From contig NZ_WIBF01000004.1 of NCBI RefSeq assembly GCF_009496005.1, positions 124,001 through 188,000 on the forward strand: a stretch of 64,000 bases of DNA. The letters are read 5' to 3'. The translations under genes were made by a program, and so were the position numbers. Numbering within the stretch: position 1 is the first letter of the stretch; every line of letters starts with the position of its first letter. The notes beneath the pieces were generated by a model that worked only from the letters and a program-made list of their open reading frames with translations, ran no database searches and was not told the DNA's origin. Of this stretch, positions 1-8,318 are shown one piece after another. This DNA is from Tritonibacter litoralis (GTDB lineage Bacteria; Pseudomonadota; Alphaproteobacteria; Rhodobacterales; Rhodobacteraceae).

Positions 1-35
1 CTTGGGGGGCCAATCGGCAGGCAAAGGCAGAGCAA

Positions 36-1601
36 ATGGTAGCAGCGTCCGAACTGACATATGATACCTCTGCAACCGCAGAGCAGTTGGCACAGACGAT
101 CTTTGGCGATGGCGTTTCCGTTGAAAGCGCAAGCTATACAGGGGATCCCCTGTCTTCGGCGATCTATTCTGGCGGAGATGCATTGGCGCGGGACGCGACA
201 CCGTCGGACACCGGCGTGATCTTCTCCACCGGGCGGGCGGCGGATTACACCAATTCGACGGGTGATGCGAACCAGTCCGCGTCGCGCACCACCAACACCG
301 GCGGCCCCAATGATGTGGCCGAGTTTAACGCAGCAGCAGGCACACGCACCTTTGATGCGTCATTTCTGGACGTCGAATTCATCCCGACCGGCGACACGCT
401 GACGATGCAGTTTGTCTTTGCCTCGGATGAATACCCGGAATTTCAGGACTCGGTGTTTCAGGATTTTGTCGGCGTCTGGGTCAATGACGAGTTTGTCGAA
501 CTGGGCATCGGCACTGGCGACACGGATCCCGGCAATATCAATGATGGCGAGAACCAGAACCTTTACCTCGACAATTCGGACAGTGATTTCAACACTGAAA
601 TGGACGGGCTGACCGTCACACTGACGCTTAAGGTGGATGTGAACCCGGATCAGATCAACACGATCCGGATCGGCATCGCGGATGTGTCAGACGCCGCCTT
701 TGACAGCAGTTTGCTGATTGCGGCCGATTCTGTTCAGACCTCATTGGTGGCCAATCAGGACATTGTGCATGTGGACCCGGACGGCAGCAAAACTGTTGAT
801 GTTCTGGCCAATGATGAAAGTTCCAGCGGCAATGTGCTGACGATCACCCATATCAATGGGCAGCGCATCGAGGTTGGGGAGACCATCACCCTTGGCACTG
901 GTCAGGATGTGATGCTGAACGAGGACGGCACCCTGACGCTGGTGGGCGATGGCGATGCTGAGGATTTCAATTTCACCTACACGGTGGCAGATGGCGACAA
1001 TACGGACATCGGCTTTGTCGAAGCCAGCACCATTCCCTGTTTTGTGGCAGGCACGTTGATTGAAACGCCAAACGGGCTGCGCCGGGTCGAAGATCTGGCG
1101 GTGGGCGATCTGGTCAGGACCCGCGATCACGGCGATCAACCCATTCGCTGGGCAGGCAACCGCACTGTCACCGCCCAGGGGCGCATGGCTCCGATCCGCA
1201 TTGCCAAAGGCGCGCTGGGCAATACCCGCGATCTGTGGTTGTCCCCGCAACATCGGGTGGTTCTGTCGGATGCGCGGGCCGAACTGCTGTTTGGGGAAGA
1301 CGAAGTGTTGATCCCAGCCAAAGCGCTGTTGAATGACCAAACGGTCACACGGCGGCCCGGCGGTTGGGTGACCTATGTCCATCTTATGTTTGATGACCAC
1401 CAGATTATTTTTGCCAATGGTCTGGCTAGCGAAAGCTTTCTGCCCGGTGATCAGACCAGCCGCCTGTTTGACCCAGCGGTGTTGGAAGAGATCTGCGCGA
1501 TTTTCCCGGAACTGGACCCCAAAACCGGCGCAGGCTATGGCAGCGCTGCGCGCAGGGTGCTGCGTGGCTATGAAGGCCGTGTTGTGACAGCGGTGGCTTA
1601 G
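36..1601 (+). CDS. Secreted choice-of-anchor L / Hint-domain protein
   Basis: A 521-residue protein of the kind common in Rhodobacterales. Residues about 10-245 match the choice-of-anchor L fold (start TAEQLAQTIFGDGVSV, then ASYTGD and FSTGRAADY, with the FASDEYPEF segment). About 245-330 is a cadherin-like/VCBS-type Ig module (VDVLANDESS, LNEDGTLTL, FNFTYTVADG). From 335 a Hint (hedgehog/intein) domain begins with the nucleophilic Cys335 in the CFVAGT motif and contains His406 in LSPQHRV. Hint domains self-cleave or splice, so the protein may be processed at Cys335; no N-terminal signal peptide is seen, which suits a C-terminal type I export signal. The ATG at 36 matches the usual family start, but the frame is open to the window edge. 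It is followed after 3 bases by another Hint-like gene, probably co-transcribed. Confidence 0.85.
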   Translation: MVAASELTYDTSATAEQLAQTIFGDGVSVESASYTGDPLSSAIYSGGDALARDATPSDTGVIFSTGRAADYTNSTGDANQSASRTTNTGGPNDVAEFNAAAGTRTFDASFLDVEFIPTGDTLTMQFVFASDEYPEFQDSVFQDFVGVWVNDEFVELGIGTGDTDPGNINDGENQNLYLDNSDSDFNTEMDGLTVTLTLKVDVNPDQINTIRIGIADVSDAAFDSSLLIAADSVQTSLVANQDIVHVDPDGSKTVDVLANDESSSGNVLTITHINGQRIEVGETITLGTGQDVMLNEDGTLTLVGDGDAEDFNFTYTVADGDNTDIGFVEASTIPCFVAGTLIETPNGLRRVEDLAVGDLVRTRDHGDQPIRWAGNRTVTAQGRMAPIRIAKGALGNTRDLWLSPQHRVVLSDARAELLFGEDEVLIPAKALLNDQTVTRRPGGWVTYVHLMFDDHQIIFANGLASESFLPGDQTSRLFDPAVLEEICAIFPELDPKTGAGYGSAARRVLRGYEGRVVTAVA

Positions 1602-1604
1602 CGG

Positions 1605-2678
1605 ATGACCTGGCTGGCGCTTTGGGATCGGGCTTCGGGGTTTGTGCCGTTGAGTGATCCCGAGCAGTTGACCACCGAAGGTGACCGGCTGTTGGCACAG
1701 GGGTCGCTGATGGTGGAATTCCAACTGCCCGACGGGCCAAGCCCGCGTCCATTGCTTGCCTTCGCGCAATCTGGCATCTGGCCGCTTCGTTTGGCGCTGA
1801 CAGTATTGCCCAATGGCGCTGTTTCCTTTGTGCTTGATCAACTGGGGCAGGTGGCCCACCATGTGTTTGCGGGCTGTGACACATCGCGGATAGAGACACT
1901 GCGGTTGGTCTATGCCTGGGATGCGCCCTGTGGTTGGGGGCGGATCTCTCTGGAATGCCTCAGTACAGGTCGGATGCAGACACAGCCTGTTGCCAGGCCA
2001 AAGCCATGGCGGGTGGCAGATCTGTTGGCGGTTTTGCGTCCAAATAACGCTTGCAGGTCACGTCGTGAGGTGTCGCTACTAGGTCTTTCGGATCGACCGG
2101 AACCCATCGGTCCGCAGCCTGGGCTGCCCGGAGATCTGAAGGTCAGCACATCTGAGGGCGACCGCCCCATATGTGATCTGCGCCCCGGCGACAAAATCTT
2201 GACCGAAGATGGGCGAGACGTGCCTTTGATTGCCGCCGTCAGCCATAGGGTTCTTATGGCGGGGACGGCCCATCCCATTCAGCTGCGCGCGCCGTACCTT
2301 GGGGCCCGGCAAAACGTGACCCTAAGCGCCGCTCAAAGGCTTCTGGTCCACGGGGCTGAGGTCACGTATTTGTTTGGGACATCAGCCGCGTTGGTCCGCG
2401 CCGGCGATTTGCCAATGCCATTTGCGGTACAGGGTATTGCTGCTCCCAAAGTCGACCGTCTATGGCAATTGGTGCTGCCAATGGGTGAACCTTTCCAAGC
2501 CGCAGGGCTGTGGATACCCAGCCTGACCTTTGCCGCGCTGCGTCATGCGCCGGAGCAGATCGCGGCCAGCCTGGCTGCCAAACTGCCGACAAGCCAAATC
2601 AGGCGGCAGAACAGCGCGTCTTACCCCTGTTTGGGTGCCTTTGACGCAGAGACACTCTTGCAGGCGCGGGTCGCTTAA
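1605..2678 (+). CDS. Hint-like protein with degenerate catalytic residues
   Basis: A 357-residue protein whose ATG lies 3 bases after the stop of the preceding Hint gene. Residues 1-170 form a beta-rich region without a family I can name with confidence. Residues about 173-300 align with a Hint domain: the ICDLRPGDKILTEDG block corresponds to RRVEDLAVGDLVRTRD of its neighbour. An ungapped alignment from that block puts Gly173 where the neighbour has the nucleophile Cys335, and Gln244 (LSAAQRLL) where it has His406. Both residues needed for self-cleavage are thus missing, so this looks like a non-catalytic Hint fold. Whether it works as a partner of the upstream protein is inference. Confidence is high for a coding gene and for homology, low for function. 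Confidence 0.75.
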   Translation: MTWLALWDRASGFVPLSDPEQLTTEGDRLLAQGSLMVEFQLPDGPSPRPLLAFAQSGIWPLRLALTVLPNGAVSFVLDQLGQVAHHVFAGCDTSRIETLRLVYAWDAPCGWGRISLECLSTGRMQTQPVARPKPWRVADLLAVLRPNNACRSRREVSLLGLSDRPEPIGPQPGLPGDLKVSTSEGDRPICDLRPGDKILTEDGRDVPLIAAVSHRVLMAGTAHPIQLRAPYLGARQNVTLSAAQRLLVHGAEVTYLFGTSAALVRAGDLPMPFAVQGIAAPKVDRLWQLVLPMGEPFQAAGLWIPSLTFAALRHAPEQIAASLAAKLPTSQIRRQNSASYPCLGAFDAETLLQARVA

Positions 2679-2745
2679 TTTCTTGCTTGAACGCGCGCCT
2701 GCCCCTAATCATGCGCCGACATATTCTTTGTGAGAGAGAGCCTCC

Positions 2746-3801
2746 TTGACCCGAACGCGTGCATTTTTGTTTTTGGTGCTTCTGCATCTGGCAGGCGCAG
2801 CCTGGAGCCAATCTCTGATTGTGGACACCGTCACGCGCCCGCCGTTTTCGATGGTGGAAAACGGGCGTGATGCCGGGTTTTCCATGGATCTTGTCGCTGC
2901 ATTGTTGAAGCGGATGGACCAGCCCTTCGAAGTGCGCCGAAACGACAGTTTTGGCGAGATGCTTCTGAATGTAAGCGAAGGTGAAACGGATATGGCCGCG
3001 GCCAATATTTCGGTCACTTCAGCACGCGAAGTTCATATGGACTTTAGCCACCCGATTTTCGAAAGCGGTTTGCAAATCATGGTGAAAACCGAAGATTTGC
3101 GGCAACCTTCCCTGGTTCGGGCGCTGTTTTCCAAAGACTTGGCGATTGCTATCGGGGTCGCATTCCTGCTTTTGGCGGGCGGGGGCATGTTGATGTGGGC
3201 CGTCGAGCGGCGTGCGCAACCCTATTTTGACCGCCCCCTCAAAGAGGCCTGGTTCCCATCTTTTTGGTGGGCCCTCAATCTGGTGGTCAACGGCGGCTTT
3301 GAAGAGCGGGTCCCGCGCACCCCCGTGGGGCGCGTTTTTGGCGTGTTGTTGGTGATCTCATCCCTGTTTATTGTGTCGGTTTTTGTGGCCAAAATCACGG
3401 CCGTTATGACGGTCGAGGCCATCAGCGGCAGCGTGAATTCAGTCAATGACCTTTATGGCAAACGGGTGGGTACCCTGTCGGGGTCTACCGCGGCTGGATT
3501 TCTGGACCGAAGAGAGGTGGATTTCCGCGGTTTTGGGGATCTCCAAGAGCTACTCGCCGCCTTTGAACGCGACGACGTGCAGATCGTGGTCTTTGATGCA
3601 CCGGTGCTGAATTACTACACAAACCATTCCGGGCGCGGAATTGGTCAGACGGTGGGGCAGGTGTTTCTTCAGGAAAGCTACGGCATTGCATTGCCACAGG
3701 GCTCCCCTTTGAAAGAGGAGGTCAATCGGGTACTCTTGGAGCTGCGCGAAGACGGGACCTATGACCGGATCTATGCCAAATGGTTTGGGCGCATAAACTA
3801 A
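2746..3801 (+). CDS. GluR0-like ionotropic glutamate receptor homologue
   Basis: A 351-residue protein with the layout of prokaryotic glutamate-gated channels: signal peptide (1-22, ending AAWSQS), first half of a periplasmic binding domain (23-125), TM1 (131-153), a re-entrant pore loop (168-190), TM2 (194-222) and the second half of the binding domain (223-351, ending YDRIYAKWFG as in solute-binding family 3 proteins). The pore helix and post-filter part (SFWWA, VPRTPVGR) match K+ channels, but the filter position TVGYGD reads NGGFEE (182-187). It probably senses an amino acid or similar ligand in the periplasm; the ligand is unknown. The start is TTG after a GAGAGAG ribosome-binding stretch; no ATG fits the signal peptide. 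It is not beside ABC transporter genes, which argues against a simple binding protein. Confidence 0.8.
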   Translation: MTRTRAFLFLVLLHLAGAAWSQSLIVDTVTRPPFSMVENGRDAGFSMDLVAALLKRMDQPFEVRRNDSFGEMLLNVSEGETDMAAANISVTSAREVHMDFSHPIFESGLQIMVKTEDLRQPSLVRALFSKDLAIAIGVAFLLLAGGGMLMWAVERRAQPYFDRPLKEAWFPSFWWALNLVVNGGFEERVPRTPVGRVFGVLLVISSLFIVSVFVAKITAVMTVEAISGSVNSVNDLYGKRVGTLSGSTAAGFLDRREVDFRGFGDLQELLAAFERDDVQIVVFDAPVLNYYTNHSGRGIGQTVGQVFLQESYGIALPQGSPLKEEVNRVLLELREDGTYDRIYAKWFGRIN

Positions 3802-3813
3802 CTGGGCGAGCCG

Positions 3814-4164
3814 TTAGTGCAGCGTATCTGGTGTGTCATCGTCAAAATAGGGCGTCATCTGCGCCACGATAACCGCATTTTCATCCTTTGCCCGCTGCAT
3901 CAGTTCGCGTTCTTCCTGGCTGATGTCATGGCCCGCAGCTTCGCGTTCGGCCACCGAACCATATCCGGTCACGTCCAGCGGAGCCGTGTCTGCTTGTTTT
4001 AGGATCGCCACGGTCTCACGGACCGCTTCGGCTTCGTCAATACCTGACGCAAAGACCATCAACGCGGCCCCAGTTGCGTCTTTGGGTAGGCCATCCCCTT
4101 CCTTGCGCCCGATTTGGACCAGAAGGGTATAGATTTGTTGGCGGGATTTCTTTTTCTCGGACAT
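3814..4164 (-). CDS. Conserved hypothetical protein, 116 aa
   Basis: A small, soluble, charged protein with no signal peptide or membrane segment. It starts MSEKKKSRQQIYTLLVQIGR and has an acidic C-terminal half with an SQEERELMQRAKDENAVIVAQ helix. I do not recognise a named domain. The reading frame has codon use like its neighbours and a clear ATG at 4164, though the upstream ribosome-binding site is weak. It lies on the same strand as dapD, separated from it by a large inverted repeat, and is convergent with the channel gene, with only 12 bases between their ends. No function is proposed. Confidence 0.6.
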   Translation of the reverse strand: MSEKKKSRQQIYTLLVQIGRKEGDGLPKDATGAALMVFASGIDEAEAVRETVAILKQADTAPLDVTGYGSVAEREAAGHDISQEERELMQRAKDENAVIVAQMTPYFDDDTPDTLH

Positions 4165-4240
4165 GGGGCAAGCATGTGCCGGGAAAACCGGCTGGGGTCA
4201 AATGGTAAAACCGGGCAGTGTAACTTGCGCGGTCAGTTGA

Positions 4241-4353
4241 GGGGCTCTGCCCCCGCCGCTCACGCGGCTCCCCCGAAGTATTTATCAAAAAGGCGAAAAG
4301 GCAGCGCGTCTTTCATCTTTTTCCAAATACTTCGGGGTTTGGGGCAGAGCCCC
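4241..4353. repeat. Compound inverted repeat, intergenic
   Basis: Two 13-base blocks on the left recur as reverse complements on the right. GGGGCTCTGCCCC (4241-4253) pairs with GGGGCAGAGCCCC (4341-4353), and CCCCGAAGTATTT (4271-4283) pairs with AAATACTTCGGGG (4325-4337). The outer blocks are also hairpins by themselves (GGGGC stem, 3-base loop). The whole sits between dapD and the hypothetical gene at 3814. A partial further copy of the inner part is found at 27056-27080, so this is a dispersed intergenic element rather than a plain terminator, although it may also end dapD transcription. Confidence 0.8.
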
Positions 4354-4363
4354 AAGAAAAGAC

Positions 4364-5191
4364 TTAATCGCGCAGCAATTCGTTGATGCCGGTTTTGGAG
4401 CGGGTTTTCTCATCCACGCGTTTCACGATGACCGCGCAATAGAGGTTGATACCGTTTTTCGACGGCATGGAGCCTGCAACAACCACCGAATAGGGCGGTA
4501 CTTCGCCATAGAAGACTTCGCCTGTTTCACGGTCCACGATTTTGGTTGACTGGCCGATGAAAACACCCATGCCCAGAACCGAACCTTCGCGGATGATACA
4601 GCCTTCGACCACTTCGGAGCGCGCGCCGATGAAGCAATTGTCTTCAATGATGGTGGGGCCTGCCTGCATGGGTTCCAGAACGCCACCAATACCAACGCCG
4701 CCGGAGAGGTGCACGTTTTTGCCGATCTGAGCGCAGCTGCCGACGGTGGCCCAAGTGTCCACCATGGTGCCGGTGTCCACAAAGGCGCCGAGGTTCACAA
4801 AAGATGGCATCAGCACCACGCCCGGTGCGATATAGGCTGATTTGCGGACCACGGCATTTGGCACGGCGCGAAAACCTGCGTCTTTCCACTGGGTCTCGCC
4901 CCAGCCTTTGAACTTGCTGTCGACCTTGTCCCACCAGCCAGAGCCTTGGGCGCCACCGGACTGTTCTTCCATATCTTTGATGCGGAAGCCCAAAAGCACG
5001 GCTTTTTTGGCCCATTGGTTCACATGCCAATCGCCATTGTCCAGCTTTTCGGCCACGCGCAATGTGCCGCCGTCGAGCGCGTTCAGCGTGTCTTCGATGG
5101 CGTCGCGGGTTTCGCCCGTAGTGGCCGGAGTGATTGTGTCGCGCGCCTCCCAGGCGGCTTCGATTGCGGCTTCCAGCTGCGCATTGGACAT
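4364..5191 (-). CDS. dapD: 2,3,4,5-tetrahydropyridine-2,6-dicarboxylate N-succinyltransferase
   Basis: DapD transfers succinyl from succinyl-CoA to tetrahydrodipicolinate in the succinylase branch of lysine/diaminopimelate synthesis, in the cytoplasm. The 275-residue product has the family's usual length. It starts [18 protein letters not shown] and carries left-handed beta-helix hexapeptide repeats in the middle ([18 protein letters not shown], then [15 protein letters not shown] and the [15 protein letters not shown] block). The start at 5191 is preferred over an upstream in-frame codon because GGAGAACTCTT stands just before this ATG and the family begins here. It is a single gene followed by a compound inverted repeat; a GntR-family gene lies upstream on the same strand. 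Confidence 0.96.
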   Translation of the reverse strand: MSNAQLEAAIEAAWEARDTITPATTGETRDAIEDTLNALDGGTLRVAEKLDNGDWHVNQWAKKAVLLGFRIKDMEEQSGGAQGSGWWDKVDSKFKGWGETQWKDAGFRAVPNAVVRKSAYIAPGVVLMPSFVNLGAFVDTGTMVDTWATVGSCAQIGKNVHLSGGVGIGGVLEPMQAGPTIIEDNCFIGARSEVVEGCIIREGSVLGMGVFIGQSTKIVDRETGEVFYGEVPPYSVVVAGSMPSKNGINLYCAVIVKRVDEKTRSKTGINELLRD

Positions 5192-5283
5192 AAGAGTTCT
5201 CCAAGGATCAAAATTCTTCGGCGTTACATAGCGGGAAAATGCACAGAGGTCATGCCTCAATCTGCACGGGCAGATGGGGATAT

Positions 5284-5883
5284 TTATCGCACCCGTCGCA
5301 AATGGCGGCGCATCACGTCGCAGGCCCCGGCTGCGTCGCGGCGGTCAATGGCCTCCACCAGCGCGGCGTGATCCGAATCACGTCGCGGTTTCCAGGTGTC
5401 GCGCCAATGGGCGAACAGGTGGCGGGCGGCAGCCAGTTCCAGATCGGCAATTGTATCCAGCAGGCGGGGCATGGCGCAGGGCGTCAAGAGCGCCATGTGA
5501 AAGGCCCGGTTGGCCCGGTCCCAGGTCACCATATCGGTCGCTGCGTCGCAGGCGTCAAAGGCGGTGCGGATCGCGGTGACATCTTTTTCGCGCATGCGCG
5601 GCACCGCATGCGACAGAGCCAGCACTTCCAGGGCGACGCGCATTTCCACCACTTCGCGGATTTCCTGGGGATCAAGCGCGCTGACACGCATGCCGCGGCG
5701 GGGAATGGATGTGGCCAGCCCATGGGCCTCCAGCCGCAACAGGGCCTCGCGCACTGGGACGTGGCTTGCATCAAACTCGCGGGCGATGTGATCCTGACGC
5801 AGTTTTTCGTCTGCCGCCAATTCTCCGGTGACAATACGCTCGCGCAGCAGAAGGTAGATTTTATCGGCGATCGTTTGGGTCAT
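5284..5883 (-). CDS. GntR-family transcriptional regulator, FCD subgroup
   Basis: A 199-residue regulator. Residues 1-70 form the GntR winged helix ([20 protein letters not shown], then [20 protein letters not shown] and [17 protein letters not shown]). Residues 80-199 are the all-helical FCD ligand domain, with FHMALL and an H in [10 protein letters not shown] as metal-ligand candidates. FCD regulators usually respond to carboxylic acids. It lies between dapD (same strand, 92 bases away) and a divergently transcribed LOG-family gene, so either could be a target, but no operator of the TNGTNNNACNA type is obvious in the 185-base divergent region. The ligand cannot be told from the sequence. 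Confidence 0.88.
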   Translation of the reverse strand: MTQTIADKIYLLLRERIVTGELAADEKLRQDHIAREFDASHVPVREALLRLEAHGLATSIPRRGMRVSALDPQEIREVVEMRVALEVLALSHAVPRMREKDVTAIRTAFDACDAATDMVTWDRANRAFHMALLTPCAMPRLLDTIADLELAAARHLFAHWRDTWKPRRDSDHAALVEAIDRRDAAGACDVMRRHLRRVR

Positions 5884-6068
5884 CTGGCTTCAATGTTGAT
5901 ATCGCAGCTGCTGATCTTGCAGGCGCACAAGTTGCGACAACCTAGGAAAAAACCACGTCGGCTGCAATTCATCACATTGAAATCCATCTTTGGTCTGTGT
6001 GGGGCTGGCCTCCATTGCGACACGTGGATAGGGTTGAGTTCTAACGGAATTAACGAGGTCTTATTTCC

Positions 6069-6917
6069 ATGACCGAAGAACGCCATAGCCGATTTCCCGA
6101 CGCGCATTCTGACCGGGATCGCGCAGAACATGTGCCCCTGACACCCCAGACAGCGTCCCCGGCCTATGCGCTGGCATTTGCGGATGAAGAGTTTCTGTGC
6201 CGGGATGAATTGCGGCCGGTGCGTTTGCAGCTGGAATTGCTGAAACCTCAGCTGATGCTGGACGAGCAAGGGGTGGAAAGCACCATTGTGATGTTTGGCG
6301 GCGCGCGTATCCCTGCGCCCGCACAGAAGGGAAAGGCACGCACGCAGACCCTGGCAGATCTGTCGCATTTCTATGATGAGGCGCAGGAGTTTGCGCGTCT
6401 GATGACGTTGAAGTCGATGGAAACGGGCGGGCGCGAGAATGTGGTGGTCACCGGCGGTGGCCCCGGCGTGATGGAGGCCGGAAACAAAGGTGCGATTGAG
6501 GCAGGCGGGCGCTCGGTCGGGCTGAGTATTGTGTTGCCGCATGAGCAGGCGCCCAATGAATTTGTGACCCCTTCGCTCAGCTTCAACTTCCACTACTTCG
6601 CGATCCGCAAGATGCATTTCCTGATGCGCGCGCGGGCGATCACTGTGTTTCCCGGTGGGTTTGGAACCTTGGACGAGCTGTTTGAGAGCCTGACGCTTAT
6701 TCAGACCGGGCGTATGGAGCGGGTGCCATTTATCCTGTTTGGGCGTGAATTCTGGGAGCGGATCATCAATTGGGATGCGCTGTCGGATGCGGGCACCATT
6801 TCCGCAGACGATCTGAACCTCTTTAAGTTCGCCGAAAGCGCACAAGAGGCGATGGAGATCTTTGAAGCTTGGGAAAGTGCGCCGCCGCGGGATAATTTGC
6901 CCGGCCGCGAGCGCTGA
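6069..6917 (+). CDS. LOG-family protein (TIGR00730-like nucleotide phosphoribohydrolase)
   Basis: A 282-residue Rossmann-fold protein of the LOG/lysine decarboxylase-like family. Known members cleave nucleoside 5'-monophosphates, for example cytokinin riboside monophosphate or AMP, to free base and ribose phosphate. The two signature motifs are present: GGGPGVMEAGNKG (129-141) and PGGFGTLDE (195-203), whose Glu203 is catalytic. An N-terminal extension of about 70 residues is longer than in the short 190-residue plant-type form. It starts at ATG 6069 with GAGG about 10 bases upstream. It is divergent from the GntR gene and convergent with rlmN, sharing a bidirectional terminator. The substrate is not predictable from the sequence. 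Confidence 0.88.
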   Translation: MTEERHSRFPDAHSDRDRAEHVPLTPQTASPAYALAFADEEFLCRDELRPVRLQLELLKPQLMLDEQGVESTIVMFGGARIPAPAQKGKARTQTLADLSHFYDEAQEFARLMTLKSMETGGRENVVVTGGGPGVMEAGNKGAIEAGGRSVGLSIVLPHEQAPNEFVTPSLSFNFHYFAIRKMHFLMRARAITVFPGGFGTLDELFESLTLIQTGRMERVPFILFGREFWERIINWDALSDAGTISADDLNLFKFAESAQEAMEIFEAWESAPPRDNLPGRER

Positions 6918-6920
6918 TAC

Positions 6921-6950
6921 AAAAAAGCCCGGCCAATGGCCGGGCGTTTT
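6921..6950. terminator. Bidirectional intrinsic terminator (LOG gene / rlmN)
   Basis: A perfect 8-bp stem GCCCGGCC/GGCCGGGC with an AAT loop (6927-6945) is flanked by six A on the left and GTTTTCTT on the right. It can therefore stop transcription from the LOG gene (plus) and from rlmN (minus). Confidence 0.9.
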
Positions 6951-6951
6951 C

Positions 6952-8145
6952 TTATCCGTTGTTCATACCGGCTTCGGCTTCGATCTGCTTGCGCGACTTG
7001 CGGGCGCGTTCGGTGGCAGACTTCAGCTGGCCGCAGGCTGCCATAATATCCTCACCCCGCGTCTTGCGGATCGGTGAGGCATAGCCCGCTTGATAGATAA
7101 TATTGGCAAAGGCCCGGATCCGGTTGTTTGAGGACCGCTTGTAGGGCGCGCCGGGCCATTCATTAAACGGGATCAGGTTGATCTTGGCCGGGATGTTGTA
7201 GCGTTTGATGTGGTCAATCAGGCGGTGTGCGTCTTCGTCGGTATCATTGACACCATCCAGCATCACATATTCAAAGGTAATCCGTTCAGAGTTCGATACC
7301 TTCGGGTAATCGGCCAGCGACTGCAGCAGCTGATCAATATTCCAGCGTTTGTTGATTGGAACCAGCACATCACGGGTGTCGTTGGTCGTCGCATGGAAGG
7401 AAATCGCCAGCAAACAACCGATTTCCTCGGCGGTGCGGGCAATTTCCGGCACCACGCCCGAGGTCGACAGGGTGATACGACGGCGCGACAGGGAGATCCC
7501 TTCGGGGTCCATGGCAATTTTCATCGCGTCGCGAACGTTCTCGAAGTTATAGAGTGGCTCCCCCATGCCCATCAGAACGATGTTGGACAGAAGGCGTGTC
7601 TCGTCCTTCGGCGCGCCAGGTACTGGCCATTCCTCCAGATCGTCACGGGCCATCATGACCTGACCGACAATCTCAGCCGGGGTCAGGTTGCGCACCAGCT
7701 TTTGGGTGCCAGTGTGGCAGAAGGAACAGGTCAAGGTGCAGCCCACCTGTGACGAGATACAGAGCGTGCCCCGATCGTCTTCGGGAATATACACGACCTC
7801 GACCTCGTGGCCGCCGTTGATGCGCACCAGATATTTGCGGGTGCCATCGGTGGAGACCTGTTTGCTGACCACTTCCGGAATGCGGATTTCGAATTTCTCT
7901 TCCAGATCCGCGCGATAGGCCTTGGCCAGGTTGGTCATTTCGGCAAAATCGCGTTTGCCCCATTGATAGATCCACTGCCAAATCTGGCCGACACGCATTT
8001 TGGCCTGCTTTTCCGGCGTGCCATTGGCAATTAGCACGTCCCGCATTTGCGGACGGGTCAGGCCAACAAGATTGATCTTGTCGCCTTCCGCGTCTTTGCG
8101 GGGCAGGGTCAGAACGTCTTGCGTGATCGGCGCTTTGGCGGTCAT
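6952..8145 (-). CDS. rlmN: 23S rRNA (A2503-C2) / tRNA (A37-C2) methyltransferase, radical SAM
   Basis: RlmN methylates C2 of adenosine 2503 in 23S rRNA and A37 in some tRNAs. The 397-residue product has the radical-SAM cluster motif CxxxCxxC as Cys136, Cys140 and Cys143 (GCTLTCSFCHTGTQ), the MGMGEPLYNFENV SAM region, and the C-terminal methyl-carrying Cys near residue 371 in RGEDIMAACGQL. The start at 8145 (MTAKAPITQDV) gives the usual family length; the frame stays open further upstream but that part has no family similarity. The gene follows ialB on the same strand, with a terminator between them. Confidence 0.95.
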   Translation of the reverse strand: MTAKAPITQDVLTLPRKDAEGDKINLVGLTRPQMRDVLIANGTPEKQAKMRVGQIWQWIYQWGKRDFAEMTNLAKAYRADLEEKFEIRIPEVVSKQVSTDGTRKYLVRINGGHEVEVVYIPEDDRGTLCISSQVGCTLTCSFCHTGTQKLVRNLTPAEIVGQVMMARDDLEEWPVPGAPKDETRLLSNIVLMGMGEPLYNFENVRDAMKIAMDPEGISLSRRRITLSTSGVVPEIARTAEEIGCLLAISFHATTNDTRDVLVPINKRWNIDQLLQSLADYPKVSNSERITFEYVMLDGVNDTDEDAHRLIDHIKRYNIPAKINLIPFNEWPGAPYKRSSNNRIRAFANIIYQAGYASPIRKTRGEDIMAACGQLKSATERARKSRKQIEAEAGMNNG

Positions 8146-8260
8146 GGCTTGGGACTCGGCGGCTGTGATGGGATTGAAGGCGGTTCTATAGAGGAAAAAG
8201 CCGGTTCTGCCAAACGAAAGATGCGCACAGCCTACCGCATATCCGTTATGCGTCATGGCA

Positions 8261-8294
8261 AAAGAAAAAGACCGCCCAAACGGAGCGGCCTTTG
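8261..8294 (-). terminator. Intrinsic terminator of ialB
   Basis: Read on the minus strand, AGGCCGC pairs with GCGGTCT (one G-U pair) around a CC-rich loop, and is followed by TTTTTCTTT. It lies 25 bases past the ialB stop and before rlmN. Confidence 0.7.
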
Positions 8295-8318
8295 AATACT
8301 GTACTGGATCGCGGTGGA

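Noticed and set aside
741-1862. Antisense open frame of 373 codons across both Hint genes
   Set aside because: It covers two sense genes with clear domains and has no recognisable motif.
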